A DNA stretch of 42,426 bases from CAZCBN01 sp964496975. Its GTDB lineage: Bacteria > Planctomycetota > Phycisphaerae > Phycisphaerales > UBA1924. The notes beneath the pieces were generated by a model. That model saw only the letters and a program-made list of their open reading frames with translations. It was not told where the DNA came from and made no database searches. The position numbers and the translations under genes were made by a program. The stretch is from positions 1-42,426 of the forward strand of contig CAZCBN010000011.1 in assembly GCA_964496975.1 (NCBI GenBank), written 5' to 3'. Positions 30,516 through 39,365 of this stretch are shown in pieces (position 1 is the stretch's first letter; every line of letters begins with the position of its first letter).

Positions 30516-31997
30516 TCAATCTCGCGGCGGGGTGATGACGGCGCGGCACTCGCCGAAGCCGATGCGGCGGTAGCCGTCGCGCTGGCAGTACGCGGTGAGG
30601 ATGACCTCGTCGCCGTCTTCGAGGAAGGTGCGTCGCTCGCCGGTGGGGAGGTCGATGGGGGTGCGGGCGGAGGCGGCGGCGGGCTTGGGCGGGGTGGCGA
30701 AGGGGTCGCCGTCCCAGGTGAGTTCGAGGAGGCAGCCGCGGGAGTCGCGGGTGGGGCCGCTGACGGTGCCGGAGGCGATGATGTCGCCGTGTCGGAGGGT
30801 GCAGCCGTTGCTGGCGTGGTGGGCGATCATCTGGGCGAGGGTCCAGTGCATGTCTTTGAAGTTTCCGCGGCTGAGGCGGTGGGGGGCGAGGCCGCGGGCG
30901 CGCATCTGGGCGGTGGCGAGGTGGGCCTCGCAGGTGATGTCGAAGGCGCCGGCGGCGCGGTCGTGCGGGCTGTCCAGGTGCGGGAGGGGCGTGGGGACGC
31001 CGGGCCCGCGCGGGCTGCGCGGGGCTCGGAAGGGGGCGAGCGCCTCGATCGGCACCATGAAGGAGCCCATGCTGGTGGCGAAGTTTTTGCCAAGGAAAGG
31101 GCCGAGGGGCTGGTATTCGAAGCGCTGGATGTCGCGGGCGGACCAGTCGTTCAGCAGGCAGAGGCCCAGGATGTGCCGCTCGGCGTTGGCGATGGTGACG
31201 GCGATGTCGCGGTCGTCAACCTCGTCGTCGTCGCCCGCGTCGGGCGTCGGGGAGAGGACGGCGGCGATCTCAAACTCATAATCAAGCTCGCGCGTCGGCC
31301 CGAAGACGGGCGACTCGCCCGGCCCGGCGGGGGGCAGGATGCCGCGGGGCCTCGCGACGGCCTCGCCGCTGGGGATGATCGCGCCGGCGCGGCCGTCGTA
31401 GCCGATGGGCAGCCAGTGGTAGTTCGGCAGCAGGGGCGCGTCGGGTCGGAACATGGAGCCGACGTTGGTCGCGTGGTGCACCGAGGCGTAGAAGTCGGTG
31501 TAGCCCGGGACGGTGCCGAGCGCGGCCTCCAGATGAATCTCGGCGGGGTCGATGAGCGCGTGCTTGGCGATCATCTGCTGCTGGCCCCGGGTGCTCTTCA
31601 CGCCGAGGAGTCGCTGGAGCTTTCGCCGCAGGGCGGCGCGGAAGGCGGGGTCGAGCAGGTCGATGGGGTCGACGTCGTCGACGCGGGTCTGGCCGTCGAG
31701 CAGGCCGTGGAGCATGTCCATCTCGGCGAGGGCGGTGAGCGAGACGACGCGGTCACCGATGCGGGTGTAGACGCCCAGCACGGGCGGGTGGTCGTGGTCG
31801 TGGTCATGCCCGTGGCCGTTGTCGTGGTCGTGGTCGTGGTCGCAGGGCCCGGCCTCCCACGCGACGGCCAGCGGCAGGTGCTGCAGCGGGAAATCGCCCG
31901 CCGCGTCCTCGGCCGACTCCACCCACGAGCGCAGGGCGGGGTCGTGAGTCTCGTCAGGACCGGCGGGGGCGAGGCGGAGGGGCGCGTGGCTGGGCAT
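30516..31997 (-). CDS. fahA: fumarylacetoacetase with a His/Asp-rich insert
   Basis: Fumarylacetoacetase splits fumarylacetoacetate into fumarate and acetoacetate, the last step of tyrosine degradation. The 493-residue protein matches the eukaryotic-type FAH: YTDFYASVHHATNVGSMFRP holds the catalytic His, PIGYDGRAGAIIPSG follows, and LNDWSARDIQRFEYQPLGPF holds the metal-binding Asp. It is about 70 residues longer than the animal enzyme (about 420). Part of the extra length is a 17-residue tract at about 53-69 made of alternating His and Asp with two Gly and one Asn, encoded by a simple repeat (31798-31849). No other tyrosine-pathway gene was seen in the window. The ATG at 31997 has GAGG nine bases upstream. 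Confidence 0.93.
   Translation of the reverse strand: MPSHAPLRLAPAGPDETHDPALRSWVESAEDAAGDFPLQHLPLAVAWEAGPCDHDHDHDNGHGHDHDHDHPPVLGVYTRIGDRVVSLTALAEMDMLHGLLDGQTRVDDVDPIDLLDPAFRAALRRKLQRLLGVKSTRGQQQMIAKHALIDPAEIHLEAALGTVPGYTDFYASVHHATNVGSMFRPDAPLLPNYHWLPIGYDGRAGAIIPSGEAVARPRGILPPAGPGESPVFGPTRELDYEFEIAAVLSPTPDAGDDDEVDDRDIAVTIANAERHILGLCLLNDWSARDIQRFEYQPLGPFLGKNFATSMGSFMVPIEALAPFRAPRSPRGPGVPTPLPHLDSPHDRAAGAFDITCEAHLATAQMRARGLAPHRLSRGNFKDMHWTLAQMIAHHASNGCTLRHGDIIASGTVSGPTRDSRGCLLELTWDGDPFATPPKPAAASARTPIDLPTGERRTFLEDGDEVILTAYCQRDGYRRIGFGECRAVITPPRD
31798..31849 (-). repeat. simple repeat encoding a His/Asp tract in fumarylacetoacetase
   Basis: On the plus strand this is a run of GTCGTG/GTGGTC-type hexamers, interrupted by GCCCGTGGCCGTT. 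It reads as (Asp-His)n on the minus strand and is in frame. Confidence 0.85.
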
Positions 31998-32095
31998 GGC
32001 GGGAACCTCGGGTGGAACGGGGGTGTGCAACGGTCGGCGCGGCGGCCGACCCCCGACGCCCAACGACAACAACAGGCCCGCGCAGCGTATCCGCC

Positions 32096-33529
32096 TCAGG
32101 CCGCGGGCTTGCGGAGCGTCGCCGCGGCGATCGCCAGCGGCACGCAGCTCGCGGCGAACAGCAGCAGCACGGGCGTGAACGTGCCCCCCGCCGCGTCATG
32201 CACCAGGCTCGCGACCAGCGGCCCGCCCCCGGTGCCCGCGACCGTCGCCGTGCCGATGCTGCCCCGGATGGCCCCGTGGTGCGTGCGGCCGAAGAACCGC
32301 GGCACGGTGGGGTTCAGCACCGCCACGCCCACGGCCTGCCCGACGCCGAAGACGCCCATGCCGATGGTGACCAGCATGAGGGGCTCCAGCGGCGTCCAGC
32401 CTCGCACCGCGGCGAGGATGATGAGGCACGCCGCCGCCGTGAGCGTGGGCGCCCAGGGCTGGAGCCGTGCGGGCGGCACCAGGTCCGTCAGCCGGCCCAT
32501 GGGCAGCATCGCGAGGCCGAAGGTGATGGCCCACGTGGAGATCATGCGGGCCGTCTGTCGCTCGCTGCCCTCGAGGCCCGCCTCGCGCAGCATCTCGGGC
32601 ATGTGGAAGATGAGGCTGGTCGCGAAGACGCCCGCCATCACCGCCCCCACCGCCAGCACCCAGTAGGCCCGCGTGCGCACGGCCGCGAGCAGCGTGAAGC
32701 CCGGGTCGCCCGGCGGGGGCGGGCCACCGTGGATGACATCGTGCCGCGCGTAGTCGGCGGGCAAACCGTCAATGTGCTGCCCCACCTCGCGGGGCGTGTT
32801 GCGAAACACGAGCAGCACCGCGGGCACGGTGAGGGCAAACACCCCGCCGGCGAGCACGAGCATCGCGCTGCGCCAGCCCATCGCGTCGATGAGCCACGCC
32901 GTGGGCCAGGGCGCGATCGCCGACGACGCGGAGAACCCGAGCACCGCGAGCAGGCTCTGCACGGTGCCGAGCCGCCGCTCGAACCACATCGTGAGCGTGT
33001 GGGCCGCCAGCATGCCCAGGCTGCCCTGCCCGAAGAACCGCACCAGGAAGAAGCCCAGCGCCAGCGTCGCCTCGTTCTTCGCCGCGCTCAGCACCCACAG
33101 CGACGACACGAACAGCACGCTGACCACCCCCACCACCACGCGCACGCCGAACCGGTCCGCCGCCCGGCCCACGAGCGACAGCGGCAACGCCGCCAGCACC
33201 GTCGCCACCGCGTACAGCAGCCCGAGCCTCGTCAGGCTGATGCCGAGCGACTCGCGCAGCGAATCGTTGAAGAGCGTGATCAGCGTCGACTGCCCCGGCT
33301 GGCTCGCCGCGGCGATGCCCACCGCCACCGCCAGCATCACCCACCCGTAGAACAGCCGACGCCCCGGCCGCACCGGCCCCGCCGGCCCGCTCGGATAGCC
33401 CGGCGCCACCGCGTCCGTCGGCGTCAACGGCGGCAGCGGCCTCGCCTCCGTCGGCGGCGCGTCCGCCGAAGACTCAATCGCCAACGGCGGGTCGCGCAGC
33501 GGGCTCGGCGGACGGTCAGGGCTCTGCAT
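32096..33529 (-). CDS. major facilitator superfamily transporter
   Basis: The 477-residue protein has about 12 predicted membrane segments. The first follows a 60-residue Pro-rich N-terminus at YGWVMLAVAVGIAAAS, and a GRAADRFGVRVVV loop between the second and third is the MFS signature (G-x3-D-R-x-G-x-R). Similar FYGWVM starts occur in oxalate/formate-antiporter-like and monocarboxylate MFS members. The substrate is unknown. It lies 98 bp upstream of the fumarylacetoacetase gene in the same direction, so it could supply or export a related organic acid; this is inference. Confidence 0.88.
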   Translation of the reverse strand: MQSPDRPPSPLRDPPLAIESSADAPPTEARPLPPLTPTDAVAPGYPSGPAGPVRPGRRLFYGWVMLAVAVGIAAASQPGQSTLITLFNDSLRESLGISLTRLGLLYAVATVLAALPLSLVGRAADRFGVRVVVGVVSVLFVSSLWVLSAAKNEATLALGFFLVRFFGQGSLGMLAAHTLTMWFERRLGTVQSLLAVLGFSASSAIAPWPTAWLIDAMGWRSAMLVLAGGVFALTVPAVLLVFRNTPREVGQHIDGLPADYARHDVIHGGPPPPGDPGFTLLAAVRTRAYWVLAVGAVMAGVFATSLIFHMPEMLREAGLEGSERQTARMISTWAITFGLAMLPMGRLTDLVPPARLQPWAPTLTAAACLIILAAVRGWTPLEPLMLVTIGMGVFGVGQAVGVAVLNPTVPRFFGRTHHGAIRGSIGTATVAGTGGGPLVASLVHDAAGGTFTPVLLLFAASCVPLAIAAATLRKPAA

Positions 33530-33723
33530 GGGCGGCGGCCAACGTGAGGCCTGGCAGGGGGCCAGTGCGTCGGCCTGCCACTCAAAATCCGGCTCGCCGG
33601 ATTCCAGCCGGATGGTTGGAACCCCCGCCCCCCGAAGCAAACCGGCCCGGGCCCAAAGCCAGCCCCCAGCCCGTCGCCAGCCCGTCGTCGGGCCCGTCGC
33701 CGGGCTCCGTGCCGGGCTTCGCG

Positions 33724-34710
33724 TCAGGCCGAAAACGCCCCCAGCGCCGCCTCCACGCCCGCGCTCCACACCGACAGCAGCCCCCGCTCACGCGACTCGG
33801 CGAGCGCCGCCGCCTCCACCCGCACGCCCCCCGCCCGGGCATGGTCCTCGGCGAACACGCCCGCCCACGGAGACTCCCCACGGCCCGCGCCGCCCAACCC
33901 GGCATCGCCCAGCCCGGCATCCCCCAGCACGGCCGCCACCACCTCTGCCGCCGTGCCCCGCGGCAGCGCCGCCGCCAACGCCGCCGACACCGCGGTCACG
34001 CCGCCCCGCCCTCCATCGCCCCGCCCCAAGCCCGTCATCACAAACGGCACGCCGACGTTCCGCGCCGCCGCGATGAACGCCGCGAGCGCCGCAACGGGCG
34101 CCGTCGCCGGCACCGCGGCCGCCGCCCCCTCCGCCGCATCGCCCGCGAGGGCCGCCAGCACGCCCCGCGGGTCGTGCCGCGTCAGCATGGACTCGGGCAG
34201 GACGAAGATGGGCCGCAGATCCTCGGGGATCTCATCCATCGCCTCGTCGATGAAGCCCGAGTCAAACCGCGCCGACTCCGGCAGCGCGAGCGCCAGCCCG
34301 TCCACCCGCGCCAGGCCCGAGTCCTCCCGCGCGTGGTGCTCGTTGAACGCGTCGACCTCGTCGAGCGCGTCGTGCAGCGTCTCGGTCGCGTCCCCCGTCA
34401 CGACAGCGGTGAGCCGCCACGGCTCGGCCATCCCGGGCCCGGCCATCTCGCGGTAGCCGCTGGTGGCAAAGGTGCCGGGCATCAGGGCGCTCCCGCACGC
34501 GCTGAACTCCGCGAGCGCATCGGCGGGGCAGATCATGCGCCCCACCGCAAAGGCCGCTTCACCAAAGCGGGTGCGGGCGTACCGCTCCGCGGCGCGCCGC
34601 GCCTCGTCGGTCGATACCACCGCACGGCCGGCCGCGGGCCCGGGCCCCAGCAACGAGGCGTCGTCGAGCAACCCTGCGAGCACCAGATGAAGACTGCGCG
34701 GTCTTGTCAT
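33724..34710 (-). CDS. conserved hypothetical protein (LLDDA-type family)
   Basis: The 328-residue protein was recognised only by its start, HLVLAGLLDDASLL, which resembles an actinobacterial and proteobacterial family of unknown function that begins LxGLIDDAALFPP. The middle contains alternating strands and helices (GVPFVMTGLGRG) that fit a barrel-like fold. No catalytic motif was identified. The C-terminal third contains GDAGL-type five-residue repeats from a 15-bp DNA repeat (33891-33935). It is divergent from the exported protein at 34885, with a palindromic site between them. Confidence 0.7.
   Translation of the reverse strand: MTRPRSLHLVLAGLLDDASLLGPGPAAGRAVVSTDEARRAAERYARTRFGEAAFAVGRMICPADALAEFSACGSALMPGTFATSGYREMAGPGMAEPWRLTAVVTGDATETLHDALDEVDAFNEHHAREDSGLARVDGLALALPESARFDSGFIDEAMDEIPEDLRPIFVLPESMLTRHDPRGVLAALAGDAAEGAAAAVPATAPVAALAAFIAAARNVGVPFVMTGLGRGDGGRGGVTAVSAALAAALPRGTAAEVVAAVLGDAGLGDAGLGGAGRGESPWAGVFAEDHARAGGVRVEAAALAESRERGLLSVWSAGVEAALGAFSA
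33891..33935 (-). repeat. 15-bp tandem repeat (3 units) inside the LLDDA-type gene
   Basis: On the plus strand the units are CGCCCAACCCGGCAT, CGCCCAGCCCGGCAT and CCCCCAGCACGGCCG, in frame. On the minus strand they give GDAGL-like pentads. Confidence 0.8.
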
Positions 34711-34772
34711 TGCAGCATAGTAAGTCGATTCAGACCCCCAGACGGGTGACTGTCGATCACGCCGTCGCGCAC

Positions 34773-34788
34773 GATTTTGCGCAAAATC
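34773..34788. promoter_or_regulatory. perfect AT-rich palindrome, candidate operator
   Basis: GATTTTGC-GCAAAATC is a perfect 16-bp palindrome in a high-GC region, between the divergent genes at 34710 and 34885. A half-site-like ACGATTTTG recurs at about 34859. A homodimeric repressor or activator could bind here. A terminator is unlikely because both flanking genes point away from it. Confidence 0.5.
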
Positions 34789-34801
34789 TCGTCTTCAAAC
34801 T

Positions 34802-34829
34802 TTGCAGGGCGATCGGCTCGTCGTATTGT
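34802..34829 (+). promoter_or_regulatory. candidate promoter of the exported gene at 34885
   Basis: TTGCAG (34802-34807) is followed after 16 bases by TATTGT (34824-34829). It starts 13 bases after the palindrome, so a regulator bound there could affect initiation. Box matches are partial. Confidence 0.4.
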
Positions 34830-34884
34830 GGATGATGTTGTCTGTGGGGAGCCGACGAACGATTTTGAGAACAGGAGAACGACC

Positions 34885-35757
34885 ATGCGTGCGATGACGA
34901 ATGAGTTGGTTTCGGCGTTTGTGCTGATGGCATCGGCCGTCGCGGTCGCGGCGCCCGTGCGATATGAAAACACGACGCAACAAGCGTTCGGTGACCTCGA
35001 CGTCAGCGAGTACCTGCCGTCTGATGCCGTGCCGCGACTGTTCCTTGACGTCACACTGCCGGCCGAGGCGCAGCCCGGCGCCGTCAGCGGACCCAGCGTG
35101 TTCGCGAGTTCGAGCGGGGCCGCGCCAGGAGACATCACACGGCGCGTTCTGCCCACGCTTGATTCCGGGGCGGTGGTGATCAGCGATCCCAACTACTTCA
35201 ACGGCCCCGCGATCGCCGCGCTCTCGGCCGGAGACCTCATCTCCGCAACCAGCCTGTTCTCCGAAGGCTGCTCGGCCCCCAGCCTGCCCGGGGCCTGCGA
35301 TGACTCCCAGCCCATCCTCGCGTACCTCTACGACGGTGCGGAGGGCGGCCTGCTCAGCATGTGGAGCCCGTTCCCGTCCCAAGAGACCGCGTACATCGGC
35401 CTCCGCTTCGAACTCGCCGACGGTGTCCACTACGGCTATCTCGAGATCGTCCGCAACCCCACGGGTGTGCAGCTTGCCCTCTTTGAGTTCGTCCCGAGCG
35501 ACTACTTCCGCTGGGCCGACTACGACCTGATCGCCTGGGCATACGAGACCCAGCCCGGCGTCGCCATCGTCGCCGGCGCGGGGTCCGCCCCCTGCCCCGC
35601 TGACTTCAACTCCGACGGCACGCCGGGCGATATCTTCGACCTGTTCGACTTCTTGAGCGCCCTCGACGGCGGGCTCGACTTCAACGCCGACACGTCCCCC
35701 GCGGACATCTTCGATCTGTTTGACTTCCTCGCCGTGCTGGACGCGGGCTGCCCGTAA
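34885..35757 (+). CDS. exported protein with C-terminal double dockerin-like module
   Basis: The 290-residue protein begins with a clear signal peptide (ELVSAFVLMASAVAVAAPV; cleavage after AVA or VAA). The middle about 200 residues are not a recognised family; they look like a beta-rich exported domain (YIGLRFELADGVHYGYLEI is typical of planctomycete exported proteins of unknown function). The last about 55 residues repeat the ending of the FG-GAP protein: CPADFNSDG, then DIFDLFDFL, then LDFNADTSPADIFDLFDFL, ending LDAGCP. AGGAGA six bases before the ATG supports the start. A GC-rich terminator follows 42 bp after the stop. Confidence 0.85.
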   Translation: MRAMTNELVSAFVLMASAVAVAAPVRYENTTQQAFGDLDVSEYLPSDAVPRLFLDVTLPAEAQPGAVSGPSVFASSSGAAPGDITRRVLPTLDSGAVVISDPNYFNGPAIAALSAGDLISATSLFSEGCSAPSLPGACDDSQPILAYLYDGAEGGLLSMWSPFPSQETAYIGLRFELADGVHYGYLEIVRNPTGVQLALFEFVPSDYFRWADYDLIAWAYETQPGVAIVAGAGSAPCPADFNSDGTPGDIFDLFDFLSALDGGLDFNADTSPADIFDLFDFLAVLDAGCP

Positions 35758-36049
35758 CACCACCGAGGCCCACGCACAACTGAACGCTCGACTCCAAGCT
35801 CCCCCGGCCGCCCGGGGGAGTTGCTTTGCGCGAACGACAGCGTCGCCCGCGTGCCCACGTCCTGATCCGTCGCATGCCCGCCGCGCCGCGACGGCGCCCG
35901 CCGCACCCCGTCGAGCCCCGGGCGTGGCGGACCGTATCTCCCATGCGGCCGCCCCTCGCCCGCGACTCGGGCTCATCCACAGCGGGCAACCTCGTCACGC
36001 CGCTTTGCCTCGGTGAACGGGTGGGCCTTGGACCGTTTCACACGGCCGC
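35758..36049. other. intergenic region (292 bp) between convergent genes
   Basis: It contains the terminator at 35799-35820. The rest has no open frame with convincing coding character and no RNA gene was recognised. Confidence 0.6.
35799..35820 (+). terminator. GC-rich terminator hairpin
   Basis: CTCCCCCGG-CCGC-CCGGGGGAG has a 9-bp stem and is followed by TTGCTTT. It lies 42 bp after the stop of the exported gene. Confidence 0.75.
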
Positions 36050-37762
36050 TTACTTCGCCACCCGCGCGATCACCCGCCACGCCGCGTGCGGGTCCAGGCT
36101 CCGGCCCGTCCGCTCGTTGAACCGCTGCAGCAGCGAGTCGAACGCGGCCGAGTACGGCAGCCGGTCGCGCTGCCCGAGCGACCCCGCGGCCTCTGCCACC
36201 AGGTCGGTGAGCAACGCCTCGTCCTCGGCCGAGATGCGCGGCGGCTTGCCCACCGCCCGGCCGAGCTTGGGGAGGCGACCCGCCTTCCGCAGGTTCTGCA
36301 GCCGGTGCAGCACCCCGGCGCGATCCATGTGCAGCGCCGGCGCCACCGCCGCGAACAGCGCCTCAAACTCGGAGGTGTAGGGCAGATCGTCCAGCGTGCG
36401 GCCCGCCCGCTCGTACGCCTCCAGCAGCGCCCGCTCGGCGGCGCCCGCGGGGCGGGCCGCGTCGCCCTCGTCGCCGGGCATGCCCGCGCCCGCCCCACCG
36501 CCCGCTCCAACGCCAAGGCCCGCGAAGAGCGTCGCCGCCGCCGGCGGGGGCGACATCGCCACGTCGGCCGAGAGCCGGCTCTCCCACGCCAGCATCCGCC
36601 GCTCGGGGTCGGTCGCGGGGTCCAAAAAATCCGCCGCGCAGCGGTCAAACTCCGCGTGCCGCCGCGCGTTCGCCAGCCCCGCCTCGGCGTGCCCCACCGG
36701 CACCACGAACCGCCACTTGTGCCCCGGGTCCACCCCGAGCGCGTTGAACACCGCCGCCGCGCTCGGCGCCGGCACCACCTCGTCGCGCAGCGCCAGCTTG
36801 CACAGCACGGGGCAGCGGATCTTCATCGCAAGCGGCACGCTGTCGCACACGCGGAGCCGCGCGACGATCCGCTCCGCCTGCGCGGGCCGCTCGCGCAGCA
36901 GCGCCGCGACCTGCGCGCCCATCCCGCTGCCCGCGGGGTTCGAGAGCCGCCAGGGCCAGTCCCCCATCGTCGGCAGCGAGATCACCAGCCGCGACACGCC
37001 CGTCCGCTCGCGCTCGCGCCCGGTCAGCATCGCCGCCGCCGCCACGGCGAGCCCGCCGCCGAAGCTCTCGCCGTGCAGGTAGACCCCCGGCGCCCCGCCC
37101 CCCCACGCCGCCCCGCCCCCCCACGCAGCCGACCCGCCCGCAGCCATGCCCGCGGCCATGCCCTCCAGATGCCACCGAAGCGCCCGGCACGCGTTGTACA
37201 CGTCCGCCACCGCCTGCGGCCACACCCACGACAGCGTCGCCTCCGCGCTCTCCCCCGCGGCGTCGAGCCCCCGGGTGATCCACCCCATCCCCTCGCCGCC
37301 GCCCGAGGTCAGATCGCCGACATCAAGCCGTGACCCCGCGTACCCCCGCACCCGCACGCACAGCACCGCCACGCCCAGCGCCCGCACCGGCGTGAACACC
37401 GCGTCCCGCTCCGACAACAGCCCCGCCGCCGCGTACCCGTGCGTCGTCACGAGCCCCGCCCGCACCGGCACGCCCGCCGGCGGAAGCAAAAGCCGCGCCC
37501 CGATCCGCACCCCGCCCAGGCTCACAAACCCGTGCGTCGCCGACTCGTCGCTCGGGTCCACGGCCGCCGCGCCGGCTGCACCCGCCGCGCGCGCCACCAG
37601 CTCCGGCCGCGGGTCCTGCACCCGCTTCTTCCACAACTGCCAGAACACCGAAAACTCAGGGTGCGGCAGCGGGTCCGCCACGCGCGACAGCGTCCGCAGC
37701 GGCGAGAGCCCGAAGTCGCTCGGACCCCCCATCGCGCCGGAGTTGGCTGGTGCACCGCCCAT
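36050..37762 (-). CDS. alpha/beta hydrolase (acetyl-xylan-esterase-like) with repeated C-terminal module
   Basis: The 570-residue protein has an acetyl-xylan-esterase/cephalosporin-deacetylase-like core. The nucleophile elbow is LHGESFGGGLAVAAAA, an acid is in ALRDEVVPAPSA, and the His in VPVGHAEAG. A Gly/Ala/Trp insert (AAWGGGAAWGGG) sits just before the elbow. Residues about 455-570 are a separate helical module with two related units: LDDLPYTSEFEALFAAV, then LHRLQNLRKAGRLPKL; and RDRLPYSAAFDSLLQRFN, then AAWRVIARVAK. The frame can start at TTG 37774, GTG 37771 or ATG 37762, and an ATG at 37732 is also possible; 37762 was taken. No signal peptide is evident, so it is probably cytoplasmic. 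Confidence 0.8.
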   Translation of the reverse strand: MGGAPANSGAMGGPSDFGLSPLRTLSRVADPLPHPEFSVFWQLWKKRVQDPRPELVARAAGAAGAAAVDPSDESATHGFVSLGGVRIGARLLLPPAGVPVRAGLVTTHGYAAAGLLSERDAVFTPVRALGVAVLCVRVRGYAGSRLDVGDLTSGGGEGMGWITRGLDAAGESAEATLSWVWPQAVADVYNACRALRWHLEGMAAGMAAGGSAAWGGGAAWGGGAPGVYLHGESFGGGLAVAAAAMLTGRERERTGVSRLVISLPTMGDWPWRLSNPAGSGMGAQVAALLRERPAQAERIVARLRVCDSVPLAMKIRCPVLCKLALRDEVVPAPSAAAVFNALGVDPGHKWRFVVPVGHAEAGLANARRHAEFDRCAADFLDPATDPERRMLAWESRLSADVAMSPPPAAATLFAGLGVGAGGGAGAGMPGDEGDAARPAGAAERALLEAYERAGRTLDDLPYTSEFEALFAAVAPALHMDRAGVLHRLQNLRKAGRLPKLGRAVGKPPRISAEDEALLTDLVAEAAGSLGQRDRLPYSAAFDSLLQRFNERTGRSLDPHAAWRVIARVAK

Positions 37763-37813
37763 ACCGATCACCAAGGGTACGGCACCCCGAGCGCCCGCGC
37801 TCTCCGCGGCGTT

Positions 37814-39157
37814 CTACTCCGCCCCCGTCTCCACCCCGGACTCGACCCCCACAAGCCGCAGCAACGCCCCCGTCTCCACCCGCGCGATCCACAACTGGCT
37901 GCTCGGCTTCTCCTCCCCCGCCACCATCGGCCCGCGCTGGCTCGTCCACATCATCCACGCCCCGTCGCGCGTGAACACCGGCAGCCCGTCAAAGCCCAGC
38001 GCGTGCGTCACCCGCGCCGACGCCACCGACCTGTCGCCGCCCGCCCCCGCCCCCCGAGGCTCGCCCGACGCATCCAGCCCCGCCGCCGCGTACACCTCGT
38101 AGTTGAAGTGCCCCTGCTCGCTCGTCGCGTACACCAGCACCCGGCCCGTCGGGTGCCAGTAGGGCGCCCAGTTCACGTGCGCGTTCGCCGTCAGCGGCAC
38201 CTCGCGCACGATCCCCGTGATCCGCCCCGCGTCCGACGCATCGCCGTACGCGAGCTCCGCCGCGAACAGCTGCAACTGGTTGTCCCCCCGACGGTCCGAC
38301 CGATAGCACACCCACCGCGGCCGCCCGCTCGCCCCGTCCACCGGCCCAAAGAACGGCCCGCCGTCGTACCCGTTCGCCGTCACCAGCGGCACGTGCTCCC
38401 CCCGCGCCGTGTCAAACACGTACAGGTCCGCGTCCCCCCGCTTCTGCGCCGCGCTCTTCAGCAGGTCCACGTTCGCGTACAGCACGTGCCGCCCGTCGGG
38501 GCTCCAGCTCCCCTCCGCGTCATACCCGGGCCGGCTGAACATCACCCTCGGCTCGCCCCACACCCCCGACGCGTCGCGACGGCACGTCACGATCTCCATC
38601 TCCGACGGAAAGCTCCACCGGTACGTCCCCGTCCCGCGCTGATACCCCGGCACGTTCTCCTCGCTCGGCGGCACCAAGGTGCTGCCGAACATCACCTCGT
38701 CCCAAGCCCCGCCCTCGCCCGTGCCCTCGCCCTCGCCCGCACGGCCCCACATCGGATGGAACCACCCGCACGTGTTCGCCGACCCCTCGGGGCTCAGCCG
38801 CGTCGCCTCGCCCAGGCCCGTCGGCTCGCCCGCCGCGTCGCGCAGCAACGGCGCGACGTACATGCCGTAGTGCTCGCCGGCCTTCTCCCCCGCCGCGGGC
38901 CTGGGGATCGCCTGAAAGATCACCCACGCCCCGTCCGGGCTGAAGTACGCCTCACCCGCCTTCAGATACACCTCGGGCCGCGTGAGCTGCACCCACCCGC
39001 GCAGCACCGGGCTCTCCGCCGTCTGCCACGCCGACGGGTCCTCCAGCACCGGCTGCGGCGCCACGCCCAGCCCGGCCCCGAGCGCCGCCCCGCCCGAAAC
39101 GCCCACCGCCACCGCCGCAAACCCAGCCCGTCCACGCCCCTGCGCCGTGTGCCTCAT
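37814..39157 (-). CDS. exported TolB-like (PD40) beta-propeller protein
   Basis: The 447-residue protein has a signal-like N-terminus (GFAAVAVGVSGGAALGAGLG) and repeated PD40/WD40-like propeller motifs: AYFSPDGAWVIFQAIPR, SWSPDGRHVLYANVD, YWHPTGRVLVYATSE and VFTRDGAWMMWTSQRG. These are the TolB/DPP-IV propeller repeats. No peptidase or other catalytic domain follows, so it is likely a binding or structural protein in the periplasm or on the surface. The ATG at 39157 starts the signal; the frame upstream to 39244 is not signal-like. Its stop is 51 bp upstream of the hydrolase start, so the two may share a transcript. Confidence 0.85.
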   Translation of the reverse strand: MRHTAQGRGRAGFAAVAVGVSGGAALGAGLGVAPQPVLEDPSAWQTAESPVLRGWVQLTRPEVYLKAGEAYFSPDGAWVIFQAIPRPAAGEKAGEHYGMYVAPLLRDAAGEPTGLGEATRLSPEGSANTCGWFHPMWGRAGEGEGTGEGGAWDEVMFGSTLVPPSEENVPGYQRGTGTYRWSFPSEMEIVTCRRDASGVWGEPRVMFSRPGYDAEGSWSPDGRHVLYANVDLLKSAAQKRGDADLYVFDTARGEHVPLVTANGYDGGPFFGPVDGASGRPRWVCYRSDRRGDNQLQLFAAELAYGDASDAGRITGIVREVPLTANAHVNWAPYWHPTGRVLVYATSEQGHFNYEVYAAAGLDASGEPRGAGAGGDRSVASARVTHALGFDGLPVFTRDGAWMMWTSQRGPMVAGEEKPSSQLWIARVETGALLRLVGVESGVETGAE

Positions 39158-39365
39158 CCCCCATGCTACGGCCGCCGCACGCCGCAAAAACACAGGCAGG
39201 GCCGCGCCCGCGGGGTGGGCGCCGCCCTGCCGTGTTGATCCCATCTCTCCGTCAGCCGCGCATCATCCGCCGAGTCTGGCGCCACGGCGGAATCCGCACC
39301 GCGAGGCCCGAGCACCGGCCCCTCGCACCGGACGAGAACACCGGCCCCGCGGCCCACGACGTCAC

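Noticed and set aside
29844..32666. 940-codon open frame on the plus strand
   Set aside because: It lies opposite the RluA-type and fumarylacetoacetase genes, reads Gly/Ala/Val low-complexity sequence, and has no recognisable domain; GC-rich third-position bias creates such antisense frames.
27543..35757. Cellulosome, because of dockerin-like modules
   Set aside because: No cohesin-like domain or glycoside hydrolase was seen; the modules are more likely surface anchors.
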